Below, piece by piece: positions 55,786 through 64,000 of a stretch of 64,000 nt of DNA (positions are counted from its first letter, which is position 1; every line of letters starts with the position of its first letter). The notes under the pieces were generated by a model, which was given only the letters and a program-made list of their open reading frames with translations, was not told where the DNA came from and made no database searches. This DNA is from Halococcus salifodinae DSM 8989 (lineage in GTDB: Archaea > Halobacteriota > Halobacteria > Halobacteriales > Halococcaceae). Where the stretch lies: assembly GCF_000336935.1 (NCBI RefSeq), contig NZ_AOME01000070.1, forward strand, positions 1 through 64,000, given 5' to 3'. The translations under genes and the position numbers were made by a program.

Positions 55786-56250
55786 TCAGTACGGCTCGGG
55801 GTTCAGGTGGTCGGGAACGAACCAGCGCCGGACTGTGACCCCGATCGTGCCGCCGATCAAACCGGCGAAGGCGTACACCGGCGCGAGCAGACAGACAGCG
55901 AACAGCGCGAAAAACGGCGAGTAGAACAGGAAGGCGGTCCCGCTCGCGGCGAACCAGACCACGAACGAGGTGATCCCGAGTAGGAGCGCGAGCACGGCGA
56001 TCCCGTAGCAGCCGGCCCGGAGCCCCGCCGACGCGCCGTCGTAGACGTTGGTGCCGAGGACGAACCCGGCGGCGAACCCGCCGGCAGCGCCGCCGAGATG
56101 ACCGGCGGCACCGAGATCGATTCCCTGGCTGCCGGCGTAGAGCATCGCGAGCGCGTACACCGTCGTCGTGACCGCCCCGACCGCAGCGACCCACCACGGC
56201 CGACCCACGAGGTTCGTCGCGATCTCGTGTCGCGTGTGCCGCCAGTTCAT
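55786..56250 (-). CDS. DUF5518-type membrane protein
   Basis: A 154-residue protein with a polar N-terminus (MNWRHTRHEIATNLVGRP) and four hydrophobic segments, the second rich in Gly/Ala (GHLGGAAGGFAAGFVLG). The pattern fits DUF5518-like haloarchaeal membrane proteins. Function unknown. It is followed, on the same strand and downstream, by the small zinc protein gene in convergent orientation. Confidence 0.7.
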   Translation of the reverse strand: MNWRHTRHEIATNLVGRPWWVAAVGAVTTTVYALAMLYAGSQGIDLGAAGHLGGAAGGFAAGFVLGTNVYDGASAGLRAGCYGIAVLALLLGITSFVVWFAASGTAFLFYSPFFALFAVCLLAPVYAFAGLIGGTIGVTVRRWFVPDHLNPEPY

Positions 56251-56357
56251 GTGATACTGTCGACATCGGGGCGTAATAAAACCTCGCGACCATCACGCGG
56301 CTGAACTAACATCGGCGACGGACGAACGGAGCTACCGGATGGGTCGGTATCGTCCTC

Positions 56358-57620
56358 TCACAGCGTCAGGACGACCGCCGCCCCGAGCGACCCGGTGAGG
56401 AGAACGCCGCTCCAGAGCGCGACCCGGGTGGCGAACTGGCGACTCGGGCCGGCGGCGGTCAACGCGGCCTTGACGCCGATGCTCGACGCCGTGGCGAGCA
56501 ACACGGCGATCACCGCGGTCTCGTAGCCGAGACTCCCTGTCCGATAGAGTGAGACGGTCGATGCGGTCGCGCCGGCCGACGAGACCAGCCCCGAGAGGAC
56601 GGCAGTGACGTAAAAGCCGACCTCGCCGAACTGGGCCTGGGCGAACCCGCCGGCGAGGACCACCACGGCGAACATCGCGCCGAACGCGAGCACGTTCCGG
56701 AGCGAGAAGGGGCTGTCCAGATCCATGCTCACCTGTTCGTCCCAGTCGGCAGTGATGGCCGCGATCGCGACGCTCCCAACGACCACGATCGCGAGCGGGA
56801 CGACCGCGCCGACGAGCACGTCTGGGAGGGTGAACGCGAGCACGATCGCGAGGTTCCGGAGCGCCATCGCCGCGTCTGCGAGCAACACGGCGGCGACGGC
56901 GTAGGAGGTCATGTTCGGACGCTGCCGAACCGAATCCAGCATCGTCCCGACCACGGCGGTCGAGGAGGCCAACCCCCCGAAAAAGCCCGTGACGGCGATC
57001 CCCCGCCCGCCGTACGTTCTGACGATGGCGTAGTTCACGATCCCGATGGCGGCGACGGCGACCACCATCAGCCACACCACTCGGGGTTCGATCGCGACCG
57101 CGAGTTCGCCGGAGCCGATCGTGACGTCGCCGGTCGGCAAGAGCGGGTAGATCACGAACGCGAGGATGGCGAACTCGGTGGTCGAGCGGAGTTCTTCGCG
57201 CGAGAGCCCGCCCGCGAACGTGTGGAGTTCGCGCTTCAGCACGAGGAGGAGCGAGGACAGGACGGCGACGGTCACGCCCTCGATGACGTAGCCGGCGGCG
57301 GTCAGCGCACCGACGCCGTAGGCGACCAGCATCGATACCGAGGTGGTGAGCGAGAGTCCGAGGTCCTCGTCCCGGAGGCCCTGAACCGCGAGCACCGTGC
57401 CCTGAACGATGACGAGCAGGCCGCCGACCGCCAGCAACCCATCGCGATCGAGGACGGTGAACACCGCACCGAGAAGCGTGATAAGCGAGAAGGTCCGGAT
57501 CCCCGCGGGCTTGTCCGACCACTCGCGTTCGAGTCCGAGGAACAGCCCGAGTGCGCCCGCGAGCGCGATCCTCGCGACGGGGCTGTCGAGCGAGACGGCC
57601 ACTTGAGCGACGGGGGTCAC
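56358..57620 (-). CDS. MgtC/DUF4010 family membrane protein
   Basis: A 420-residue protein. The N-terminal third is MgtC/SapB-like (ALGLFLGLEREWSDKPAGIRTF with the conserved GxERE pattern) and the C-terminal part is DUF4010, with about 12 hydrophobic segments in total. GTG 57620 is chosen because a TATA box (57642-57649) lies 26 bases upstream; the longer frame from 57692 would run through that promoter. Divergent from thiC. The transport or regulatory role is not established. Confidence 0.8.
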   Translation of the reverse strand: MTPVAQVAVSLDSPVARIALAGALGLFLGLEREWSDKPAGIRTFSLITLLGAVFTVLDRDGLLAVGGLLVIVQGTVLAVQGLRDEDLGLSLTTSVSMLVAYGVGALTAAGYVIEGVTVAVLSSLLLVLKRELHTFAGGLSREELRSTTEFAILAFVIYPLLPTGDVTIGSGELAVAIEPRVVWLMVVAVAAIGIVNYAIVRTYGGRGIAVTGFFGGLASSTAVVGTMLDSVRQRPNMTSYAVAAVLLADAAMALRNLAIVLAFTLPDVLVGAVVPLAIVVVGSVAIAAITADWDEQVSMDLDSPFSLRNVLAFGAMFAVVVLAGGFAQAQFGEVGFYVTAVLSGLVSSAGATASTVSLYRTGSLGYETAVIAVLLATASSIGVKAALTAAGPSRQFATRVALWSGVLLTGSLGAAVVLTL

Positions 57621-57641
57621 GTCTCGGCGTTCCTCCGCCGG

Positions 57642-57649
57642 CGTATAAA
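57642..57649 (-). promoter_or_regulatory. TATA box of the MgtC/DUF4010 gene
   Basis: On the minus strand GTTTATAC is centred 26 bases before the GTG at 57620, predicting a leaderless transcript and arguing for that start codon over ATG 57692 or 57683. Confidence 0.55.
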
Positions 57650-57752
57650 CCTCCGTCGTCCTGTCGCTCGGATACAGTATCATCGCGATCATCGCTGCAC
57701 CGCCGCTCGTCCACGATAGCCGCCACGCTTATCACTTGGTAGTATAATCTAG

Positions 57753-59210
<1,458 letters not shown>

Positions 59211-59309
59211 CTGTTCCGTTTCGGTTCTCGGTGAGCGTCGTCCGAGTCGCCGGGGATGCCGTGTCGTCGCTTCGATTGGCTATAAGTCGCTGCCGCGCGG
59301 AGGTCGTCC

Positions 59310-59843
59310 ATGACGATCTACACGGGCCGGGGCGACGAGGGCCAGACCGATCTCCGGACGATGGACCGGGTCTCGAAAGCCAGTCCCAGAATCGAGGCGT
59401 ATGGAACTGTCGACGAGGTGAATGCGACTGTCGGGCGGGTCCGTCCAACGGGCTACGACGACGTCGACGAGCAGCTCCGCGCGATCCAGAACCACCTCCA
59501 CATCGTCCAGGCCGATCTCGCGAACCCCGATCCGGACGCCGAGGATCCGCAGATGACCGACGAGCGCACGGAGCGCCTGGAGGAGTGGATGGACGCCTAC
59601 GACGACGAACTCGACCCGCTCCAGTCGTTCATTCTCCCTGGCGGTGGCGACGCGGGCGCGCGCCTCCACCACGCCCGGGCGGTCTGCCGGCGGGCCGAGC
59701 GCCGCGCGGTCGCGCTCGCGAGCGAGGAGGAAATCAACGAGGCCGCTGTGGTCTACCTGAACCGCCTCTCGGACGCGCTGTTCACTCTCGCGCGCGTGGT
59801 GAACCAGCGCGACGGAGTGGCGGAGGAAGCGCCCGACTACTGA
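59310..59843 (+). CDS. cob(I)alamin adenosyltransferase, PduO type
   Basis: A 177-residue PduO-type ATP:cob(I)alamin adenosyltransferase. The ATP-binding N-terminus is IYTGRGDEGQTDL, followed by RIEAYGTVDEVNATVG; the C-terminal helices carry LHHARAVCRRAERR and NRLSDALFTLARVVN. It makes adenosylcobalamin for radical enzymes. Located 100 bases downstream of thiC on the same strand, but no overlap. Confidence 0.92.
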   Translation: MTIYTGRGDEGQTDLRTMDRVSKASPRIEAYGTVDEVNATVGRVRPTGYDDVDEQLRAIQNHLHIVQADLANPDPDAEDPQMTDERTERLEEWMDAYDDELDPLQSFILPGGGDAGARLHHARAVCRRAERRAVALASEEEINEAAVVYLNRLSDALFTLARVVNQRDGVAEEAPDY

Positions 59844-59882
59844 AGACAACGTTTATACTTCGAGGTCGGGAATTAGGGATGC

Positions 59883-59957
59883 GGGTCGGTGATCTAGGCC
59901 GGTTATGATACCTCCTTCACACGGAGGAAGTCGGCGGTTCAAATCCGCCCCGACCCA
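59883..59957 (+). tRNA. tRNA-Val (anticodon CAC)
   Basis: A complete cloverleaf of 75 bases: acceptor GGGTCGG pairs with CCGACCC, D-arm ATC..GAT, anticodon stem CCTCC/GGAGG with loop TTCACAC (anticodon CAC), T-stem GGCGG/CCGCC with loop TTCAAAT, and discriminator A. No intron. Reads GUG valine codons. Immediately 3' the base composition falls sharply, as often seen where elements integrate at tRNA genes. Confidence 0.93.
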
Positions 59958-60127
59958 CTTCTGCCTAATCTCCGTTTGATTAGAGTGAATCATTCCAGAG
60001 CATCTTTTCCATCCAGTAGTTTCACAAGCAAGCGAGAGATAGGCAAATCCAAGACCGATGACACCGACGCTAGATAATTTTTCCATCAGCTAAGAGTGGT
60101 CCCTTATCACTTGTTGATGCTCTTGAA

Positions 60128-61144
60128 TTGGGATCACTACTAAAGCGGCTTGAAGCCGCAGGAATTAACCAAGACGTAGTTGGAGAACCGGGGGCTGATG
60201 GAGTATTGCTGTTGCTGGACAACTTTTCCACGATATTACGCTCAAGAGATATCGATTCTGATGTCGCTATGTCTGTTGTTAGGTATATCCAAGAGGTTTC
60301 AGAAGAGTATGACTCAGAAGATAATTTGAGCGAGAGTGATGGCAGGGAGTTGGAAATGAAGGTCGGTGCATGGCGGCGTTTACTTGAAAACGAGCTTGGG
60401 AAGGAACAGCGGATTGCTGCCGCTGATGTGGGCTTGCTTGACGTTGATGGACTACTGAACAGACCAGAGTCTTTGTTTGATGATACGGTATGGAACTGGC
60501 TGGATGGTAGTACAAAAGCAGATGTCAAAGAGGCATGCAAAACACTGGTAATCGACTGCCCGACGTCATCCGTCATTCTATCTTTGAGAGCCTTGGAACG
60601 CTGCTTACGTGTCTGGCATGAAGAAAAAACTGAAAACAAATTAGAGGCAGCTTGGGGAACTGCCCTTGGTCAATTGATTAGTGAGTTCCAGGAAAAAACA
60701 GATTCGAACGATGTAATGGAGCAACTGAGCGACTTGCCTCCTGTTTTGTCTAATTTATTTTATCTCAAGGAAAAGAGAAATGAAGTTAGTCATCCCGATA
60801 AGTCTCCTACTTCGCAAGAAGCCCGGCGGTCGTTGATGATCATGGCTGCAACGATTACTGAAATCCACGAGGAAATATATGATGAGAAAGTCGTTGAATA
60901 TGAGAACGGTGACTTTGAAAATGTCGATGTCAAAGGGTTATCTGCCGAAAATGCGTTCCTGACTCTTGTATATGAATTTATTGAACAAGGGTTTACTGAT
61001 AACGGGGCAGTCGATGTTTCGAGGTTGAAAGCAGTTGGTTCTAAAGTTGATATATCTGAGAATAAGTTGGAAAATGGCATGATGGACGCTCTGATGAGTG
61101 GTGAGGGATACGAACCAAAGGAAGGACAGTTCACACCAATTTAG
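60128..61144 (+). CDS. HEPN-domain protein with C-terminal winged helix, AT-rich; probable 5' frameshift
   Basis: A 338-residue reading frame with clearly lower GC than its surroundings, starting at TTG 60128. The central region (about residues 140-245) has the DUF4145/HEPN pattern with the RNase-type R-x4-H motif, R217-NEVS-H222. The last ~65 residues look like a winged helix. The coding pattern continues upstream in this frame to 60074. A better start is ATG 60058, read through a frame change at a five-T run (60078-60082); with four Ts the protein would begin MTPTLDNFPSAKSGPLSLVD. It lies directly after tRNA-Val, so transfer is likely. HEPN proteins often act as toxins or antiviral RNases, but that is inference. 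Confidence 0.6.
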   Translation: MGSLLKRLEAAGINQDVVGEPGADGVLLLLDNFSTILRSRDIDSDVAMSVVRYIQEVSEEYDSEDNLSESDGRELEMKVGAWRRLLENELGKEQRIAAADVGLLDVDGLLNRPESLFDDTVWNWLDGSTKADVKEACKTLVIDCPTSSVILSLRALERCLRVWHEEKTENKLEAAWGTALGQLISEFQEKTDSNDVMEQLSDLPPVLSNLFYLKEKRNEVSHPDKSPTSQEARRSLMIMAATITEIHEEIYDEKVVEYENGDFENVDVKGLSAENAFLTLVYEFIEQGFTDNGAVDVSRLKAVGSKVDISENKLENGMMDALMSGEGYEPKEGQFTPI

Positions 61145-61301
61145 GGCGCAGAGTAGAACAAACCGACACTAGTAATCCAAATCCGACGACAACAGAGAAA
61201 GACTCTCCCTAAGATCTCAACTTGTTCGGTAGGTTGTATCGAGGGCTGTCTGACCCTGTCTGGTGCCGCGAGCACACCACACTGGAGTGAGTTATCTCCG
61301 T

Positions 61302-62171
61302 CTACAGCAACTCTTCGACGTTGTCGGCCACTTCTTCAGGCGTGTCGCCGACCGGGACGCCGGCCTCCGAGAGCGCTTCGATCTTGCTTTCGGCGGTGCC
61401 GGCCCCCGATCCGCTCACGATGGCTCCGGCGTGGCCCATCCGCTTTCCGGGCGGTGCGGTCCGCCCTGCGATGAACCCCGCGACGGGGGTAGTCATGTTC
61501 GCGTCGATGTACTCGGCGGCCTCCTCCTCGTCGGTGCCGCCGATCTCGCCGCACATCACGATCGCGTCGGTCGCGGGATCGTCCTCGAACAGCGAGAGGG
61601 CGTCCACGAAGTCCGTCCCGATGATGGGATCGCCGCCGATGCCGATGGCGGTGGTCTGGCCCAGCCCGCGGTCGGTGAGGTTGTCGACCACCTGGTAGGT
61701 CAGCGTGCCCGATCGCGAGATCAGGCCGACGTTGCCCGACGAGAAGATGTTGCCGGGCAGAATCCCCAGTTTGGCCTCGCCAGGCGTGATGACGCCCGGG
61801 CAGTTCGGCCCGATGAGGTGGGTGTCGGTCTCGCCGAGGCGCTTGTACACCCGCGCCATGTCCTGGGCCGGAATGCCCTCGGTGATCGCGACTACGAGAT
61901 CGACGGGCGAATCGAGCGCCTCGAAGAGGGCGTCGGCCGCGAACGCGGGCGGGACGAGCACCACGGAGGCGTCGGCGTTCTCGGCCTCTGCGGCCCGACT
62001 CACCGTATCGTACACCGGCACGCCGTGGACCTCCTCGCCGCCGCGTCCGGGGACCGCGCCGGCCACCACGTTCGTGCCGTACTCGATCATCTGGCCCGCG
62101 TGGAACTCGCCCTCCCCACCCGTAATTCCCTGGACCACCACGCGCGTGTCGTCGTCGACGAGCACACTCAT
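61302..62171 (-). CDS. sucD: succinyl-CoA synthetase alpha subunit
   Basis: A 289-residue ADP-forming CoA ligase alpha subunit. The CoA-binding Rossmann part has [21 protein letters not shown]; the phosphohistidine is His247 in [11 protein letters not shown]. It forms succinate and ATP (or GTP) from succinyl-CoA with the beta subunit. Its start overlaps the sucC stop by 4 bases (ATGA), so sucC-sucD is a coupled operon. Confidence 0.95.
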   Translation of the reverse strand: MSVLVDDDTRVVVQGITGGEGEFHAGQMIEYGTNVVAGAVPGRGGEEVHGVPVYDTVSRAAEAENADASVVLVPPAFAADALFEALDSPVDLVVAITEGIPAQDMARVYKRLGETDTHLIGPNCPGVITPGEAKLGILPGNIFSSGNVGLISRSGTLTYQVVDNLTDRGLGQTTAIGIGGDPIIGTDFVDALSLFEDDPATDAIVMCGEIGGTDEEEAAEYIDANMTTPVAGFIAGRTAPPGKRMGHAGAIVSGSGAGTAESKIEALSEAGVPVGDTPEEVADNVEELL

Positions 62172-63313
62172 TGGCTCTCACCTCCGGCGTGCTCGACGGC
62201 TCTCTGTACTGCGCCTTCGAGCGTCTCCTCCACGTCGAGCGCGTCAGTGTTCAGGATCTCCATGCCTTCCTCCGCGTTGGTGCCCGCCAGCCGCACCACG
62301 ATCGGTTTCGGAAGCTCGTCGAACTGGGCGATCGCGTCGTTGATCCCCTGGGCGACCTCGTCGCCGCGGGTGATCCCGCCGAAGATGTTGAACACCACGC
62401 TGTCGACGTTCTCGTCGGCAAAGACCATGTCGAGTGCGTTCGCCACGCGCTCGGCCTTCGCGCCGCCGCCGATGTCGAGGAAGTTCGCGGGCGCTCCACC
62501 ATAATAGTCCACGAGGTCGAGCGTGGTCATCACGAGGCCCGCGCCGTTGCCGATGATCCCCACGTTGCCCTCCAAACGGACGTAGTCGAACCCGTACTCG
62601 TTGGCCTTCGCTTCGAGATCGTCCTCGGCGGCCGCCTCCTCCATCTCCGCGAGATCGGGGTGGCGAAAGAGCGCGTCGTCGTCGATGTTCATGACCGCGT
62701 CCGCACAGACGACCTCGCGGTCGCTCGTCACCATCACGGGGTTGACTTCGGTGTCCTCCGCGTCGCTGTCCGCCCAGAGGTCGTACAGCGTCGAGAGCAC
62801 GCCCGCGACGTCGCTCGCGACATCGCTTTCGACGCCGGCGTCGTAGACCGCACGCCGGGCCTGGTAGGGATGCATTCCGAACGCGGGATCGACGTGTTCG
62901 CGCGCGATCGCTTCGGGGTTCTCCTCGGCGACTTCCTCGATGTTCACCCCGCCCTCCGAGGAGACCATCGCGACGGGCTTGCCCTCGCCGCGGTCCATCG
63001 TCACGCCGACGTAGAGCTCGTCGACGAAGTCGACCGCGGCCTCGACCAGCACGCGATCGACGGTGTAGCCCTTGAGATCCATCCCGAGGATCGAATCGGC
63101 GGCCTCGCGGACCTCGTCGTCGCTGTCGGCGATCTCGATGCCGCCGGCCTTGCCGCGGCCGCCGACGTGGACCTGGGCCTTCACCGCGACGGGATACCCG
63201 ATCGAGTCGGCCGCCGCGAGCACCTCGTCAGTGCTCTCGGCCAACTCCGCATCCGGGGTCGGCAGTCCGGCCTCGGCGAAGACCTCCTTTGCCTGGTACT
63301 CGTGAAGTCGCAT
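62168..63313 (-). CDS. sucC: succinyl-CoA synthetase beta subunit
   Basis: A 381-residue ATP-grasp-fold beta subunit: [35 protein letters not shown] (nucleotide loop), [17 protein letters not shown], and [16 protein letters not shown] (power-helix/CoA region). Start ATG 63313 is supported by a TATA box ~29 bases upstream (63339-63345), predicting a leaderless mRNA; the longer frame to 63382 crosses that promoter. First gene of the sucCD operon. Confidence 0.95.
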   Translation of the reverse strand: MRLHEYQAKEVFAEAGLPTPDAELAESTDEVLAAADSIGYPVAVKAQVHVGGRGKAGGIEIADSDDEVREAADSILGMDLKGYTVDRVLVEAAVDFVDELYVGVTMDRGEGKPVAMVSSEGGVNIEEVAEENPEAIAREHVDPAFGMHPYQARRAVYDAGVESDVASDVAGVLSTLYDLWADSDAEDTEVNPVMVTSDREVVCADAVMNIDDDALFRHPDLAEMEEAAAEDDLEAKANEYGFDYVRLEGNVGIIGNGAGLVMTTLDLVDYYGGAPANFLDIGGGAKAERVANALDMVFADENVDSVVFNIFGGITRGDEVAQGINDAIAQFDELPKPIVVRLAGTNAEEGMEILNTDALDVEETLEGAVQRAVEHAGGESQ

Positions 63314-63338
63314 CGCTTCGAGAGGGGGGTGCCGGCCG

Positions 63339-63345
63339 CTTAAAT
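63339..63345 (-). promoter_or_regulatory. TATA box of the sucCD operon
   Basis: ATTTAAG on the minus strand is centred 29 bases before ATG 63313, the spacing of a leaderless haloarchaeal promoter. It confirms that translation starts at MRLHEYQ. Confidence 0.6.
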
Positions 63346-63454
63346 CCCGTCGATTCGACTGCCGATCGGCGGCACGTGCCACCGGATTCCGAACGAGCGC
63401 ATCGCTGTCTCTCGACGGCGGAATCCCGTCATACGCCGCTGCCGACCGGCAGTA

Positions 63455-63664
63455 TCACTCCGCGATGTCGGCGTACAGCCGAACCAGCCCGCACTCCGGA
63501 CAGAGATACGCGTCGACGCCGAGCGTCCGTTTCATCCCGAGCGACCCCAACAATCCCTCGCGCTTGTCGTCGGTTTTGAGTTTCACGCTCTCGGAATCCA
63601 CCGACGTGACCGCCTTCGTGACCTCCATCGTCACGCCGCAGTCGGGACAGCGGTGCTCACTCAT
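63455..63664 (-). CDS. small zinc-ribbon protein
   Basis: A 69-residue protein with CPDCG at the N-terminus and CPECG near residue 55, bracketing a polar segment containing SVKLKTDDKREGLLGSLGM. Four cysteines would hold one zinc. Conserved in style with other haloarchaeal zinc mini-proteins, possibly acting in nucleic-acid or protein binding. It lies between sucC and the phosphodiesterase gene on the same strand. Confidence 0.75.
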   Translation of the reverse strand: MSEHRCPDCGVTMEVTKAVTSVDSESVKLKTDDKREGLLGSLGMKRTLGVDAYLCPECGLVRLYADIAE

Positions 63665-63701
63665 ACTGTGTCTTCGATCTGCCCAGAACTAAAAGTCGGC
63701 G

Positions 63702-64000
63702 TCAGAGCACGTCCGGCGAGTCGGCGATCACGCCGTCGACACCGGCCCGTCGGAGGCGGTCGATGGCGATCGAGGTGTCGATCGTCCAGACGTTCACGTC
63801 CATCCCCGCGTCGTGGGCACGCTCGATCGCGTCGGTCATGAGCCAGTGGCCCCAGTGGGGGTGGATGTACGAGCAGTCGAGCGCGAGCGCGTCATCGAAG
63901 TCGTCGTCGGGCCGCAGCCCGATGAGACAGGCGAGTTCGACAGTTGGATCGTCGGTTTCAAGCCCATCGAGCGTCGGCGCGTCGAACAAGGAGACGATCA
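63702..64000 (-). CDS. glycerophosphodiester phosphodiesterase family protein, C-terminal part (start outside window)
   Basis: The C-terminal ~100 residues of a GDPD-type enzyme; the frame is open through the right edge. Visible features are LALDCSYIHPHWGHWL, DAIERAHDAGMDVNVWTID (a strand-helix pair of the TIM barrel) and the end AGVDGVIADSPDVL, which is the usual C-terminal signature of GDPD. It cleaves glycerophosphodiesters to glycerol 3-phosphate and an alcohol. The N-terminal catalytic motif is not in the window. Confidence 0.8.
   Translation of the reverse strand, partial: IVSLFDAPTLDGLETDDPTVELACLIGLRPDDDFDDALALDCSYIHPHWGHWLMTDAIERAHDAGMDVNVWTIDTSIAIDRLRRAGVDGVIADSPDVL

Noticed and set aside
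59940-61185. tRNA-derived attachment-site duplication (CAAATCCG)
   Set aside because: Only 8 bases match and no integrase is present, so an att site is not claimed as a feature.

Overview
The window is GC-rich archaeal DNA from a halophilic archaeon (class Halobacteria). The evidence is strongly acidic predicted proteins, twin-arginine plus lipobox export signals on secreted proteins, a halolysin-type subtilase, a DUF2150 protein, many very short zinc-ribbon proteins, leaderless promoters with TATA-like boxes about 26 bases before start codons, and ABC sugar-transport and pentose-oxidation genes of the haloarchaeal Xac type. The genus cannot be fixed from the sequence alone; a Halococcus-like organism is only a guess.

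Layout. 0-10.7 kb: a GNAT fragment, then mostly chromosomal housekeeping and envelope genes: two DUF457 membrane metal-hydrolase-like proteins, an NhaC-type antiporter, a Kelch lipoprotein, DUF2150, a TatD-type hydrolase, a GCS2-type ligase, a NYN-domain protein and a secreted halolysin. 10.8-18.7 kb: an IMPase-family phosphatase, the complete glycine cleavage set gcvT-gcvH-gcvPA-gcvPB, a NikR-type regulator, a sugar-phosphate nucleotidyltransferase and a small zinc protein. 18.9-21.3 kb: a large CHAT-domain (caspase-like) protein with a 13-codon leader ORF. It converges with, and overlaps by 4 bases, a 46-residue hydrophobic mini-protein. This is the best candidate for an undescribed system. 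21.5-25.5 kb: a thiolase/DUF35 pair, an M42 aminopeptidase and an MFS transporter.

25.9-38 kb looks like an accessory region built around sulfate-ester use: HdeD-like and APC-like membrane proteins, an arylsulfatase, an SBF symporter, a frameshifted HAD phosphatase, an amino-acid-type permease, a GAP protein, a SulP/STAS anion transporter and a formylglycine-generating enzyme interrupted by an in-frame UGA exactly where a Trp is expected. 38.5-45 kb is a lower-glycolysis/glycerate module: TrmB-family regulator, GntP permease, glycerate 2-kinase and pyruvate kinase, with several strong palindromes in the intergenic regions.

45-55.3 kb is a sugar-oxidation locus: a D-xylose-1-dehydrogenase-like Gfo/Idh/MocA enzyme, then a leftward group of zinc alcohol dehydrogenase, xylonate/arabinonate dehydratase, a complete CUT1-type ABC importer and galactonate dehydratase. 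A tandem array of five hairpins lies between the dehydratase and the substrate-binding protein genes. 55.5-64 kb: small membrane and zinc proteins, an MgtC/DUF4010 protein, thiC, a PduO-type cobalamin adenosyltransferase, tRNA-Val(CAC), an AT-richer HEPN-type gene immediately after the tRNA, sucCD, a zinc-ribbon protein and the end of a glycerophosphodiester phosphodiesterase.

Three genes are disrupted: by a poly-G indel, a poly-T indel and a TGG-to-TGA change. Whether these are sequencing errors, decay or recoding cannot be decided from this sequence.
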